Below, in pieces: positions 1 through 8,945 of a stretch of 64,000 bases of DNA (the first letter of the stretch is position 1; each line of letters opens with the position of its first letter). The notes beneath the pieces are model-generated. The model made no database searches. It had not been told where the DNA came from and was given only the letters and a program-made list of their open reading frames with translations. The translations under genes and the position numbers were made by a program. This stretch comes from Roseivirga sp. 4D4 (lineage in GTDB: Bacteria > Bacteroidota > Bacteroidia > Cytophagales > Cyclobacteriaceae): the NCBI RefSeq assembly GCF_001747095.1, contig NZ_MDGP01000001.1:2401001-2465000 (forward strand), in the 5' to 3' direction.

Positions 1-1
1 T

Positions 2-1870
2 CACTTCTTTGGGGTTTATAGTGCGATCAATTCAGATGCCATTCGTGATATTCAGATCTACAAAGGTGGCTTTGGAGCCAAGTATGGAGGCAGAATAGCT
101 GGTGTGGTTGATATGACGGGTAATACCGGAAGTTTTAAGGAACCGAGTTACTCTCTTGGGGTGAATTTACTCAGTGCCCGATTTAGTGTGAACACTCCAC
201 TGAACGGAGGAAGAGGTGCGCTACATATCAGTGCCAGAAGAGCCTATACTGACATTATTCGAAGCAAACTCTTCGAAAATCTGTACAGAAACTTTCGAGA
301 AGAATCCAATGATATTGAAGGCATTAATGCCGATGATGTATTAAGGCCCAATTTCAATTTCTATGATATCAATGCCAAAGCAACCTATAACATTTCCAAT
401 CGCGATGTGATGAGTCTAACGCTCTACAATGGGCAAGACAATCTGGATTCCAACTTCGAAGCGATCGAGCGAGGACCAAACAACAATATTCGAAGCATTC
501 AAGAAGTAGAAGAAAATGCCAACTGGGGCAATACAGGTATCGGTCTTATTTGGTCCAGAAAGTGGGACAGAAACTTCAATTCAAGCTTTCAATTCGCCTA
601 CTCAGATCATTTCTATAAATACAGTTATTCAGACACTACCCGTGATGGAACGGGCACAGCCAGACGATTTAACAACCTAGATAGGAGAAACGATGTGGAG
701 GACTATCAATTCAACATTCGGAATGAATTGTTTCTCGGCAAAAGGCATCGTCTGGACTTTGGCACCAATTATTCTGATCTAAATGTGAATAGCCAGTTGA
801 TGATCAACGATCGAAGCAGATTGACGGGAAGACTCTTCAACGGTTCAGGTTCCATTTTTTCTATCTACGCATCAGACAAATTCTACATCACTCCTAAACT
901 GTTGCTTAACCCAGGGCTCAGATACAATATCTCCAGTCTTTCAGATGAGAGCTTCCTTTCCAACCGTTTAGGCATCATTTATCAAGTCACTCCCGAATTT
1001 GAGCTCAAGGTCTCAGCAGGTAATTACTATCAAATCATTCGTGAGCAGAATTTTGACGACCCATTTACCAATGCTCAAGATGGTTGGATACTCGCAGACC
1101 AGGAAGCTACTGGGCCTGGGAACCAGTTTTCGGTCTTAGAATCTGATCATTGGATTGCTGGTTTTCAATATGAGAAAAACAGCCTGACAGTCGATGTTGA
1201 ATTCTATAAGAAGACTGTGTCAGGCCTCTCCGAAAACATTGTCTCTTATGTGGTAAACCCAATTACAAATATCAGGCGTGCCCAGATTATGGATGCCTTA
1301 GGCACCAGTGACATAGTGGGGATAGATTTCTTAGTTCAAAAAGAGGTTGGTCCTTATCAGGGATGGATATCTTACACTCGAAGCAAGGCAACGAACCAAT
1401 TTGATGTGATCAATGCCGGGGCCGAAATACCTTCAAGAGAAGATCAGCGTAACGAATTAAAGCTTGTTAACATTCTTGAACTACCGGAGTGGAACTTTGC
1501 TGCTACTTGGACATATGGCAGCGGCAAGCCATTTTTCGAACCGGAAATTAACTTCTTTAGAAACAACTTGAATGAGGTAGTGAACTTTGAAGTAATCAAC
1601 ACGAATAAGGCTGTAACCCGATTACCAGCTTACCATAGACTTGACATTTCGGTAGCCAGAAAGTTCGAAAATGAATACATGAAAGGTGAACTCGGTTTGT
1701 CTATTTTAAATGTTTATAATCGACTGAATATTCAAAGTAGAAGACTCAATCGAGAAGCTTTGGAAACTTTCATTGATCAGAACCCGGGTGGTCCCGTACC
1801 GACCGACTTGTACCGAGATATTGCACTCCTGGATTTAACCCCTTCAATTTTCCTAAATCTTTATTTCTAA
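2..1870 (+). CDS. TonB-dependent outer-membrane receptor, C-terminal part
   Basis: The reading frame is open from the window edge, so the N-terminus lies outside. The first codons read as the end of a plug domain (IYKGGFGAKYGGRIAGVVD), the motif that leads into the barrel of TonB receptors. The remaining roughly 590 residues are rich in alternating aromatic/polar beta strands (GWISYTRSKA, EWNFAATWTYGSGKPF) and end with Phe in LNLYF, the usual outer-membrane barrel terminus recognised by the BAM machinery. Family knowledge: such proteins import siderophores, glycans or other large nutrients using TonB energy. The substrate cannot be told from this part. A FecR-type gene follows 52 bases later on the same strand, which suggests sigma/anti-sigma control. 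Confidence 0.9.
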   Translation, partial: HFFGVYSAINSDAIRDIQIYKGGFGAKYGGRIAGVVDMTGNTGSFKEPSYSLGVNLLSARFSVNTPLNGGRGALHISARRAYTDIIRSKLFENLYRNFREESNDIEGINADDVLRPNFNFYDINAKATYNISNRDVMSLTLYNGQDNLDSNFEAIERGPNNNIRSIQEVEENANWGNTGIGLIWSRKWDRNFNSSFQFAYSDHFYKYSYSDTTRDGTGTARRFNNLDRRNDVEDYQFNIRNELFLGKRHRLDFGTNYSDLNVNSQLMINDRSRLTGRLFNGSGSIFSIYASDKFYITPKLLLNPGLRYNISSLSDESFLSNRLGIIYQVTPEFELKVSAGNYYQIIREQNFDDPFTNAQDGWILADQEATGPGNQFSVLESDHWIAGFQYEKNSLTVDVEFYKKTVSGLSENIVSYVVNPITNIRRAQIMDALGTSDIVGIDFLVQKEVGPYQGWISYTRSKATNQFDVINAGAEIPSREDQRNELKLVNILELPEWNFAATWTYGSGKPFFEPEINFFRNNLNEVVNFEVINTNKAVTRLPAYHRLDISVARKFENEYMKGELGLSILNVYNRLNIQSRRLNREALETFIDQNPGGPVPTDLYRDIALLDLTPSIFLNLYF

Positions 1871-1922
1871 TTTTTGAATAACGAGGTAGGGTTTGCCTCA
1901 TTTTCCGTGTATTAACATCAAA

Positions 1923-2870
1923 ATGCAGGAAAAAGGGCACAATAGACACTGGGAACAGGATTGGCTAGAGGGTAAAATATCTAGTACCGAAGCAAAATCG
2001 AATGCTTCGGACCCAGATTCTTTTGATGTGCTCAGCAAATACATTGAGAAGGCATCTAATTTGAAGGCTCCAGAAAAGACTTCAAAAGCAGATGCTTGGA
2101 AGCATATTGAGGCTAGAATTTCCGAATCACCTAAAGCGAAAGTAATATCAATCAATAGAAGATATTGGTTGACAGGAGTAGCGGCCTCTTTCATCTTAAT
2201 TGTCAGTGCATTTTTCTTGTTTGATGGAGCCTTTGAAGGCCGAGTGAATGTTAATACTGAGCTTGCAGAAGTTCAGACCATTTATTTACCTGATAGCTCC
2301 GTTGTCTATTTAAATGCTGAGACAGAGATTTCATATTCGAAAAAGGGCTGGGAAACTAATCGCGTGTTAATGTTGAGTGGAGAAGCCTTTTTCGAAGTGA
2401 AACGCGGAAGCAACTTTACGGTCAATACGCCTAATGGTAAAGTTGAGGTCTTAGGAACAAGCTTTAACGTACGTTCCAGAGCAGCAGACTTTGAAGTGTC
2501 TTGTAAGACGGGTAAGGTCAGAGTAACTGAATTTCTCTCAGAAACTCAGCAAATACTAACACCAGGCCTCAAGACTAAAATTAAAAGCGGTGAATTGATT
2601 GAACCACTCGAACTGAATATATCAAATGTAGACCTTTGGAGATCGGGGGAATACTTCTTGGAGAGTACCTCCATTAAAGAAGGCTTTGAAGAACTTGAGA
2701 GAATTTTTGATATCGAGATTGTTCAGGAACTATCCGAGTCAGAACTCAGTAGAGTCGGTACTTGGGACTTTGATAAAAACAATCTCTCAGAATCTATCCA
2801 ATCGATATCCCAGACGATGGGATTCAATTTTGAGATAGCGGACAACAAAGTGATTATCAAACAGAGATAA
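1923..2870 (+). CDS. FecR-family anti-sigma factor
   Basis: 315 residues from the ATG at 1923. An ATG-less extension to 1893 is possible, but family members begin just before a short helical N-terminus such as WEQDWLEGKISSTEA. Visible layout: cytoplasmic N-terminal region (1-80), one membrane segment (about 81-100, YWLTGVAASFILIVSAFFLF), periplasmic FecR domain (about 115-210, with FEVKRGSNFTVNTPNGKVEVLGTSFNV) and a C-terminal DUF4974 domain (about 238-315, ending in GFNFEIADNKVIIKQR). Family role: holds an ECF sigma factor at the inner membrane and releases it when the partner TonB receptor signals. The usual order is sigma-FecR-receptor; here FecR follows the receptor and no sigma gene is adjacent downstream, so its sigma partner must be upstream of the window or elsewhere. 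Confidence 0.88.
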   Translation: MQEKGHNRHWEQDWLEGKISSTEAKSNASDPDSFDVLSKYIEKASNLKAPEKTSKADAWKHIEARISESPKAKVISINRRYWLTGVAASFILIVSAFFLFDGAFEGRVNVNTELAEVQTIYLPDSSVVYLNAETEISYSKKGWETNRVLMLSGEAFFEVKRGSNFTVNTPNGKVEVLGTSFNVRSRAADFEVSCKTGKVRVTEFLSETQQILTPGLKTKIKSGELIEPLELNISNVDLWRSGEYFLESTSIKEGFEELERIFDIEIVQELSESELSRVGTWDFDKNNLSESIQSISQTMGFNFEIADNKVIIKQR

Positions 2871-2940
2871 AGAAATTAATAATAAGGTGGCACTACATGT
2901 TGATTAAGCAGTTTGAGCCACCATTCTTAGGTTGAGGTTG

Positions 2941-2970
2941 AGGGATGGGTGGTGCCGTCCCTCTTTTTTT
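2941..2970 (+). terminator. Rho-independent terminator of the receptor-FecR unit
   Basis: Stem AGGGATGG / CCGTCCCT (8 bp with one T-G wobble), loop GTGGTG, followed by C and seven T. It sits between convergent genes and overlaps the last codon of murF. Confidence 0.8.
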
Positions 2971-4267
2971 ATCCTAATGTTTCCAAAAGTGTCTCAAGAC
3001 TCATACCTCTGGACCCCTTGATGATTATAGAGGCATTCGCTAAAGGATTCTTCTCTAAATGAGATTTCAATGTATCCTTGTCTTTCCAATAATGCGCTTT
3101 TGGATTGCCCAATTTCCCATACTCCATCAACTCTCCACAAAGATGAACTTCATCTAAATCAAGATCTGCTGTCAGTTTTCCTATGGCTTCATGCTCTTTA
3201 GGTGCATCATCACCGAGCTCAAACATATCACCCAGAATAGCCACTTTGTATCCTTCCTCTCCCCCTGCAAAATGTTTCAATGAAGCCAACATTGAAGATG
3301 GGTTGGCATTATAGGCATCGAGCAAAATGATATTACTTCCTTTCTTCATGATCTGTGATCGATTATTATCCGGATCATAATCAGAAACAGCTTTTAAGGC
3401 CTGCTCATGGTTCACTTCAAAATACTTGCCTACACAAAGTGCCGCCCCAATATTCTCAAAATTATAGGCGCCAGTAAGGTGTGTCTGACTTTCAAGACCC
3501 TCATCGGTCCTGAGTCTGAGTGTTGGCTGGCTTTCCAGAAGTTCTAGGTGTAAGTAGTCACCTTTAGCGGGATAATAATAAGGAGACTTCATTCTTCTCT
3601 TTGCAATGTTGGATAAAACATCACTTTGAGAATTCACAAAAATCACCCCCTCTTTCTGGATCAAATGATGATACAATTCGGACTTCCCTCTTATCACTCC
3701 CTCTACTCCACCGAAACCCTCCAGGTGAGCCTTGCCAATGTTCGTGATCAGCCCATGTGTAGGGTCCGCAATACCACATAGCTCGGCTATATCACCCACC
3801 TTGTTAGCACCCATTTCAATAATGGCGATCTCAATACTTTCATCGATTTGGAGTAAGGTTAAGGGTACCCCAATATGATTGTTAAAGTTCCCCTGCGTAG
3901 CATGCACTTTATACTTTTGCGAAAGCACATCCCGCATCAACTCCTTAGTAGTAGTCTTTCCATTGGAGCCCGTGATGCCAATAAAAGGTATATCAAACTG
4001 ATTACGATGATGTCTACCTAGCTTTTGTAATGCCTCTAGACCATCTTCAACTACAAAATAGCGATCGTCCTTGGCAAAATGAGCATCATCGATCACGACA
4101 ACACTAGCTCCCTTTTCAAGGGCTTGATCAGCAAATCGATGGGCATTAAAGTTTGGCCCTTTCAGGGCAAACCAAATATTTCCCTCTTTTATCGATCTGG
4201 TGTCAGTCGAAACCCCAGTACTTTTTAAATAAAGTTGATATAGCTGCTCGATCATTGAAGTCATCAA
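2969..4267 (-). CDS. murF: UDP-N-acetylmuramoyl-tripeptide--D-alanyl-D-alanine ligase
   Basis: 432 residues, the usual MurF length. It joins D-Ala-D-Ala to UDP-MurNAc-tripeptide in the cytoplasm, the last soluble step of peptidoglycan precursor synthesis. The ATP-binding loop TGSNGKTTT is at residues 99-107, followed by the Mur-ligase GNFNNHIGVPLTLL region and EMGANKVGDIAELC; the C-terminal ligase domain carries LLDAYNANPSSM. The protein starts either at the first Met or at Met5 (4255), because MIEQLYQLY is where homologues begin. It stands alone here, away from a dcw cluster, convergent with FecR and divergent from the FG-GAP gene. Confidence 0.95.
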   Translation of the reverse strand: MMTSMIEQLYQLYLKSTGVSTDTRSIKEGNIWFALKGPNFNAHRFADQALEKGASVVVIDDAHFAKDDRYFVVEDGLEALQKLGRHHRNQFDIPFIGITGSNGKTTTKELMRDVLSQKYKVHATQGNFNNHIGVPLTLLQIDESIEIAIIEMGANKVGDIAELCGIADPTHGLITNIGKAHLEGFGGVEGVIRGKSELYHHLIQKEGVIFVNSQSDVLSNIAKRRMKSPYYYPAKGDYLHLELLESQPTLRLRTDEGLESQTHLTGAYNFENIGAALCVGKYFEVNHEQALKAVSDYDPDNNRSQIMKKGSNIILLDAYNANPSSMLASLKHFAGGEEGYKVAILGDMFELGDDAPKEHEAIGKLTADLDLDEVHLCGELMEYGKLGNPKAHYWKDKDTLKSHLEKNPLANASIIIKGSRGMSLETLLETLG

Positions 4268-4357
4268 TAAAGTTGCTACAAGTTAATACAGGTATGAAGA
4301 AAAACTGCGTTGATTAGAATTGAAACGACAGTTTTTTCAGATTACCTTGCCAGCTTA

Positions 4358-6508
4358 ATGAGATCAATCCTTTTTCTTATCATTCTAAGCCTCCCTTTCT
4401 CCTTAAAAGGGCAGTTTGAATTTAGATATAAAACGGATGTCCCTTTTTCAAATCAAGGTAATCCACTGACCAGAGCTTGGGAAGGAGGCCTCAACGCTGC
4501 CCAGTTTCAAACCATGGATTTGAATGATGATGGCACGCAAGACCTGGTAGTTTACAATAGGATTTCACGTGATATCAACACCTATTTAAATGTCAATAAC
4601 CAGTACGTTTGGGCGCCTGAGTTTGCTTATCTCTTTCCAGATGATGTCATACATTGGCTCATTTTGAAGGACTATGACTGCGATGGACAGAAAGATCTTT
4701 TTACCAGCACGGCTCTAGGAATAAAGGTTTATCGTAATGCCAGTGCTGGGGGAAATTTAACTTGGGAAGTCGCTCAACCCTTTTTGAGGTTCGATGCAGG
4801 CACCAATATTCAGGTGAGTCCCAATGACCTACCAGGAATTGCAGATATCAATGGGGATGGCGCCCTGGATATCCTCACCTATCGCTTTGGAACTTCCACT
4901 ACGGTTGACTACTTCCAAAACACAGGCACATGTGGCTCACTGGAGTTTGCACGTGTGGAAAGACAATGGGGTGGGTTTACCGAATGCGACTGCGATAGTT
5001 TTTCTTTTGGCGGAGTGCCATGCCCAACACTTTCGGCAAAGTCAGGAGTCAATGGTGGAGAGGCAATTCTTCATGCCGGAGGAAAGACACTACTACCCTT
5101 CGATGCCGATAATGATGGGGACATGGACCTTATCAGCTCAGATGAATTTTGTGAATCTCTTTACTTCCTTGAGAATACTGGTGATAACCTCAATGCTCAA
5201 ATGACATCGCTGTCAAGCTTCCCCATCAACAATCCTGCAGGTTTCAAGATTTTTCCTGGTGCCTTTCTGGAAGACATCAACTTTGATGGGTTAATGGACT
5301 TAATTATTTCTACCAATGCAGATGAGAACATTGGTAATGAAATCGATCTTAGAGATAACGTCAAGGTTTACACTAACACCGGAAGTTCAACCATACCCGT
5401 CTTCGATCAGCCTTCTACTTCTTTCTTCCAGAATGATATGATCGACCTGGGTGAAAATGCCTTCCCAGCCTTTAATGACATGGATGGGGACGGTGATCTT
5501 GATCTGATTATTGGCAACAAGGGTTTTCTAAACGGCCTTGATATTGCGGGAACACTTTCTTTTGTAGATAATACGGGTAACCGTTTCGCACCGTCCTTTA
5601 ACTTGACAAACGGTGACTACCAAGGTCTGGAAAACCTCAACTATCAGAATATCAAACCCCAGTTCACAGATGCTGATAATGACGGAGATAATGACCTCTT
5701 CTATCAGGTAACGCTCAGCAACAATGAAACGCGAATCTACCTCCAAGAAATAAATGAGGGTAATTTGACACCAGCTGTTGAACTACCCATTGCCACCAAC
5801 TTCGATGACAACCCTTTCTTTTATGATATTGATGATGATGGAGACCTTGATCTATTGCTGGGCAAACAACTCGGTAGCTTATCACTGTTCATCAATGAGG
5901 GCAACTTCAGTTTTGCAGCTGAAATCACAAATTTTGGTGGCATAACAAATGACTTTCAAGCGCTAAACTTATGGCCACATGTGGCTGACCTAAATGCTGA
6001 TGGTGAAGACGAACTGATCACGCTAAGCGCTTCGGGTGTCATGAATATTTACGAAGGACCGATTAATCGGAACTTTGTAGGAGGCGATCCTCAAACAGAA
6101 GTACTCAGCATCAATAACCTTCCATTTACAACTCAATTCGGAAGACAAAACAGCCTTACAAGTGCCGATATCTTCAATACCGGTAGACCAGCATTGATCA
6201 TCGGAAGCGGAAAAGGAGGCCTCTTCCTGCTTGAAAATATAAGCAATGGTAGCGGTGGCAGTGGTAATGAAATTCAAATCTCACTTTCACCAAACCCAAC
6301 AGACGACCGTATGACCATACTAACCAACACCGATGGTTTCGCGGAGATCTATGACATCACCGGTCGCAAGAAACATTTCAATATCAATATCCAAAGCGGG
6401 GTGAGTAAAGTCTTGAACCTTGGCAGGCTACCTGTTGGTTTGTACATTCTAAGGATTGTCAATAACCAGAGTAAATCGGCAACTCGCAAAATTCTCGTGT
6501 ATCGATGA
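4358..6508 (+). CDS. FG-GAP/VCBS-repeat surface protein with type IX secretion signal
   Basis: 716 residues from ATG 4358, chosen because MRSILFLIILSLPFSLKGQ is a clean signal peptide; an upstream in-frame ATG at 4310 would bury it. At least nine calcium-binding-type repeats are visible (DLNDDGTQDLV, DYDCDGQKDLF, DINGDGALDIL, DADNDGDMDLI, DINFDGLMDLI, DMDGDGDLDLI, DADNDGDNDLF, DIDDDGDLDLL, DLNADGEDELI), as in beta-propeller adhesins. The last 75 or so residues (SLSPNPTDDRMTIL to KILVYR) form a type A C-terminal sorting domain, so the protein should cross the outer membrane by the type IX system and be attached to the surface. Function beyond adhesion or binding is not clear. Its stop overlaps the start of the next gene. 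Confidence 0.88.
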   Translation: MRSILFLIILSLPFSLKGQFEFRYKTDVPFSNQGNPLTRAWEGGLNAAQFQTMDLNDDGTQDLVVYNRISRDINTYLNVNNQYVWAPEFAYLFPDDVIHWLILKDYDCDGQKDLFTSTALGIKVYRNASAGGNLTWEVAQPFLRFDAGTNIQVSPNDLPGIADINGDGALDILTYRFGTSTTVDYFQNTGTCGSLEFARVERQWGGFTECDCDSFSFGGVPCPTLSAKSGVNGGEAILHAGGKTLLPFDADNDGDMDLISSDEFCESLYFLENTGDNLNAQMTSLSSFPINNPAGFKIFPGAFLEDINFDGLMDLIISTNADENIGNEIDLRDNVKVYTNTGSSTIPVFDQPSTSFFQNDMIDLGENAFPAFNDMDGDGDLDLIIGNKGFLNGLDIAGTLSFVDNTGNRFAPSFNLTNGDYQGLENLNYQNIKPQFTDADNDGDNDLFYQVTLSNNETRIYLQEINEGNLTPAVELPIATNFDDNPFFYDIDDDGDLDLLLGKQLGSLSLFINEGNFSFAAEITNFGGITNDFQALNLWPHVADLNADGEDELITLSASGVMNIYEGPINRNFVGGDPQTEVLSINNLPFTTQFGRQNSLTSADIFNTGRPALIIGSGKGGLFLLENISNGSGGSGNEIQISLSPNPTDDRMTILTNTDGFAEIYDITGRKKHFNINIQSGVSKVLNLGRLPVGLYILRIVNNQSKSATRKILVYR

Positions 6509-6900
6509 CACTCTACCTCTACTTACAAGTCAAACCCTTAGAGAAAGTCAAGTTTGGTTCATACCTGGTCGAGGCCTTGCAGAACCTAAGCCTAGAACTG
6601 AATGCCATAGACCTAGACTCCCACTCCGAATCTTTTGTAGTAACAAAAGCAACCGAAGCCATTTCAAAAGCAGAAAAGCTAATCCTTCATTTAGATGTGA
6701 TTGATAATGAACCTGTTGGAAGTATTGGTATCATATTCGAGACAATCAGACGAAACAGGCAACCTCTTTTATGCATAAGGGAAGGTGTTCATCACAATAT
6801 TGACAAAATGCTGAAGTTGAGTGGTACTGCACCTCATGAGGTAGACTCTAAGGCATCGGCTATCGAACTAATTTCTGATTTCCTAACTACTCAATCCTGA
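6505..6900 (+). CDS. Hypothetical cytoplasmic protein coupled to the FG-GAP gene
   Basis: 131 residues with no signal peptide or membrane segment. The start overlaps the preceding stop in an ATGA arrangement, implying translational coupling. The fold looks alternating alpha/beta (TKATEAISKAEKLILHLDV, VGSIGIIFETIRRNRQPLLCI), but I do not recognise the family. It converges with the amidase gene, the two coding ends overlapping by 14 bases. A cytoplasmic protein coupled to a secreted adhesin is unusual. Confidence 0.65.
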   Translation: MTLYLYLQVKPLEKVKFGSYLVEALQNLSLELNAIDLDSHSESFVVTKATEAISKAEKLILHLDVIDNEPVGSIGIIFETIRRNRQPLLCIREGVHHNIDKMLKLSGTAPHEVDSKASAIELISDFLTTQS

Positions 6901-7660
6901 ATTGATCAGCATCTAGGTGTGCTGGAAACTTCTCTCGAAAATCGTCCAAGCTAGATCTGCTCAAAGTCAGATTGACAATCTCCTCCTCTTCGGAAAAGGC
7001 CAGCGTTTCACCCTTTGGAGAATAGGCACCCGTATGACCATTATACTCAATCTCCTTACCGTCCTTTCCCACACGATTCAACCCAACAGTGTAAGCCACA
7101 TTTTCCATAGCACGGGCCTTTAACAGCGTATCCCAGGCGTTTACTCTCACGGCTGGCCAATTCGCTACATAAAGCAGTAGATCGTATTCCAGGTTAACAT
7201 TACGAGACCAAACTGGGAATCGTAGATCATAGCAAATCAAAGGGCATATTTTCCATCCTCTCCATTCCACTACCAATCGATCGACCCCTTCTGCAAAGTG
7301 GCTATGCTCATTCGCCATTCTAAAAAGGTGGCGCTTGTCGTAAGTTTTATACTGACCATCTGGTTGCATCCAAACCAGACGATTGAAAGTCTTCCCTCCT
7401 TCTTTGACGATGTATGATCCAGTAACGACAGCCTCCTTTTGAGCGGCCATCTGCTTCATCCACTTGAAGCTGGTAAGGTTCATGGGCTCGCTCAGGCCTT
7501 CATGCTCCATCGTAAAACCCGTCTGGAACATTTCGGGGAGCACGATGATGTCCGTAGGCTCGGTGATCTGCCAGATCTTCTCCTCGAACATGGCAAGGTT
7601 TGCATCAATTTGATGCCAATAAATATCCGATTGAATCAGCGCTAGTTTTAGATCTTGCAT
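6887..7660 (-). CDS. Omega-amidase YafV/Nit2-like (nitrilase superfamily)
   Basis: 257 residues, the normal length for this branch. The catalytic triad is visible: Glu43 (VLPEMFQTGF), Lys109 (YDKRHLF) and Cys143 (LICYDLRFP). The family hydrolyses alpha-ketoglutaramate or alpha-ketosuccinamate to the 2-oxo acid and ammonia, clearing the product of glutamine transaminases. The gene upstream on the same strand is a methionine/glutamine-type aminotransferase, which fits that pathway: transaminate the methionine keto acid with glutamine, then deamidate ketoglutaramate. The gap of about 110 bases between them holds a repeat element. The alternative is a general carbon-nitrogen hydrolase; the neighbour makes omega-amidase the better call. 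Confidence 0.85.
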   Translation of the reverse strand: MQDLKLALIQSDIYWHQIDANLAMFEEKIWQITEPTDIIVLPEMFQTGFTMEHEGLSEPMNLTSFKWMKQMAAQKEAVVTGSYIVKEGGKTFNRLVWMQPDGQYKTYDKRHLFRMANEHSHFAEGVDRLVVEWRGWKICPLICYDLRFPVWSRNVNLEYDLLLYVANWPAVRVNAWDTLLKARAMENVAYTVGLNRVGKDGKEIEYNGHTGAYSPKGETLAFSEEEEIVNLTLSRSSLDDFREKFPAHLDADQFRIE

Positions 7661-7678
7661 AGGGCTTCAAATTTAACA

Positions 7679-7762
7679 CGTCATTCTGAGACTGAGGTAC
7701 GAAGTCGAAAGAATCCCCTGATTAGGAGATTCCTTCGGTCTCTACTGTCCCTCGGAATGACG
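7679..7762. repeat. Bacteroidota intergenic palindromic repeat, copy 1
   Basis: Begins CGTCATTCTGAG and ends CTCGGAATGACG, so the ends are inverted repeats; the interior carries GGAGATTCCTTCG. It fills the gap between the aminotransferase and the amidase. A second copy lies at 62439-62537. Similar GTCATTC-type units are known to be scattered through Bacteroidota genomes. Confidence 0.85.
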
Positions 7763-7769
7763 GTCCACA

Positions 7770-8912
7770 TTAAAGCTCACAAAGTTTCTCAGCAGCAGCC
7801 TCCAAGGTCTCCTCATTTTTAGCAAAGCAAAAACGAAGCACCTTATTATCTTGCTTATCCTGATAGAATACGGACATCGGAATCGTAGCCACTCCCACCT
7901 CCTTGGTCATCCATTCTGAAAAGGCCACATCGCCCTTATCGCTTATCGCACTATAATCCATCAACTGAAAGTAAGTGCCTTGTGATGGAACAGGCTTAAA
8001 TCGTGAGCTATCCATCACCTTCAGAAAGAAGTCCCGCTTTTTCTGATACATCGGGGCTACTGATTCGTAGTGATCCGGCTTTTTTAAGTAATCAGCAATT
8101 GAATATTGAGTGGCCGTATGAATCGTGAAAGTATTGTACTGGTGTACCTTTCTAATTTCAGTCATGAGTGTGGACGGAGCAATCAAATAACCCATGCGCC
8201 AACCTGTGGCATGAAAAGTCTTCCCAAAAGATGAGGTAACAATACTCCGAGCTCTTAATGCCTCCGATCTAAGTACGGATTGATGAGCCTCCCCATCAAA
8301 TACAATATGTTCATACACCTCATCCGATAAAACCATGATTCCTGTTCCTGATGTAATCCGCTCCAATGCTTCAAGGTCATGCGCAGAGATAGTCGCTCCG
8401 CTCGGATTATGAGGGGAGTTGATCATGATCATTCTGGTCTTCTCGGTGATTTGCTCACTCACAGCCGACCAGTCAATGCTGTAGTCCGGTTGTCTTAAAG
8501 GAACACCAATCGCCTTTGCTCCCTGAAGATTGATGATTGGCTCATATGCATCATAAGCAGGGTCCATTATGATCACTTCATCCCCGGTATGGATAAGTGC
8601 TGTGACGGCACTATTGATCGCCTCAATAGCCCCGCAGGTAACGGTTATTTCCGAATCTATATTGGGTTTCCAGCCATAACAATGCTCCGTTTTGGTGGCA
8701 ATCGCCTCCCTTAAGATCGGCACACCCGGCATGGGAGCATATTGATTCATACCCTGTTGCATATAATGATGCACTCGATCAATTAACTTAGGAGATACTG
8801 GAAAATCAGGAAAGCCCTGGGCTAGATTAATGGCTCCATATTCATTGGCCATTTTCGACATTTTGGTGAAAATGGTAACACCAACATCAGGCAGTTTCGA
8901 TTCTATTTGCAT
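7770..8912 (-). CDS. Methionine/glutamine-type aminotransferase (class I/II, YbdL-like)
   Basis: 380 residues. A pyridoxal-phosphate fold type I enzyme: Asn169 in NSPHNPSG, Asp197 in LSDEVYEH, Schiff-base Lys231 in SSFGKTFHATGWRMGY, and the N-terminal INLAQGFPDFP motif shared with kynurenine/glutamine transaminase and YbdL. The family moves amino groups from methionine, glutamine or aromatic amino acids to keto acids. The adjacent omega-amidase supports use of glutamine as donor and a role in methionine salvage. It is the middle gene of a minus-strand run of three. Confidence 0.88.
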   Translation of the reverse strand: MQIESKLPDVGVTIFTKMSKMANEYGAINLAQGFPDFPVSPKLIDRVHHYMQQGMNQYAPMPGVPILREAIATKTEHCYGWKPNIDSEITVTCGAIEAINSAVTALIHTGDEVIIMDPAYDAYEPIINLQGAKAIGVPLRQPDYSIDWSAVSEQITEKTRMIMINSPHNPSGATISAHDLEALERITSGTGIMVLSDEVYEHIVFDGEAHQSVLRSEALRARSIVTSSFGKTFHATGWRMGYLIAPSTLMTEIRKVHQYNTFTIHTATQYSIADYLKKPDHYESVAPMYQKKRDFFLKVMDSSRFKPVPSQGTYFQLMDYSAISDKGDVAFSEWMTKEVGVATIPMSVFYQDKQDNKVLRFCFAKNEETLEAAAEKLCEL

Positions 8913-8945
8913 AGTAATGATGAAGAGGTTTTGACTTACAGCAAA

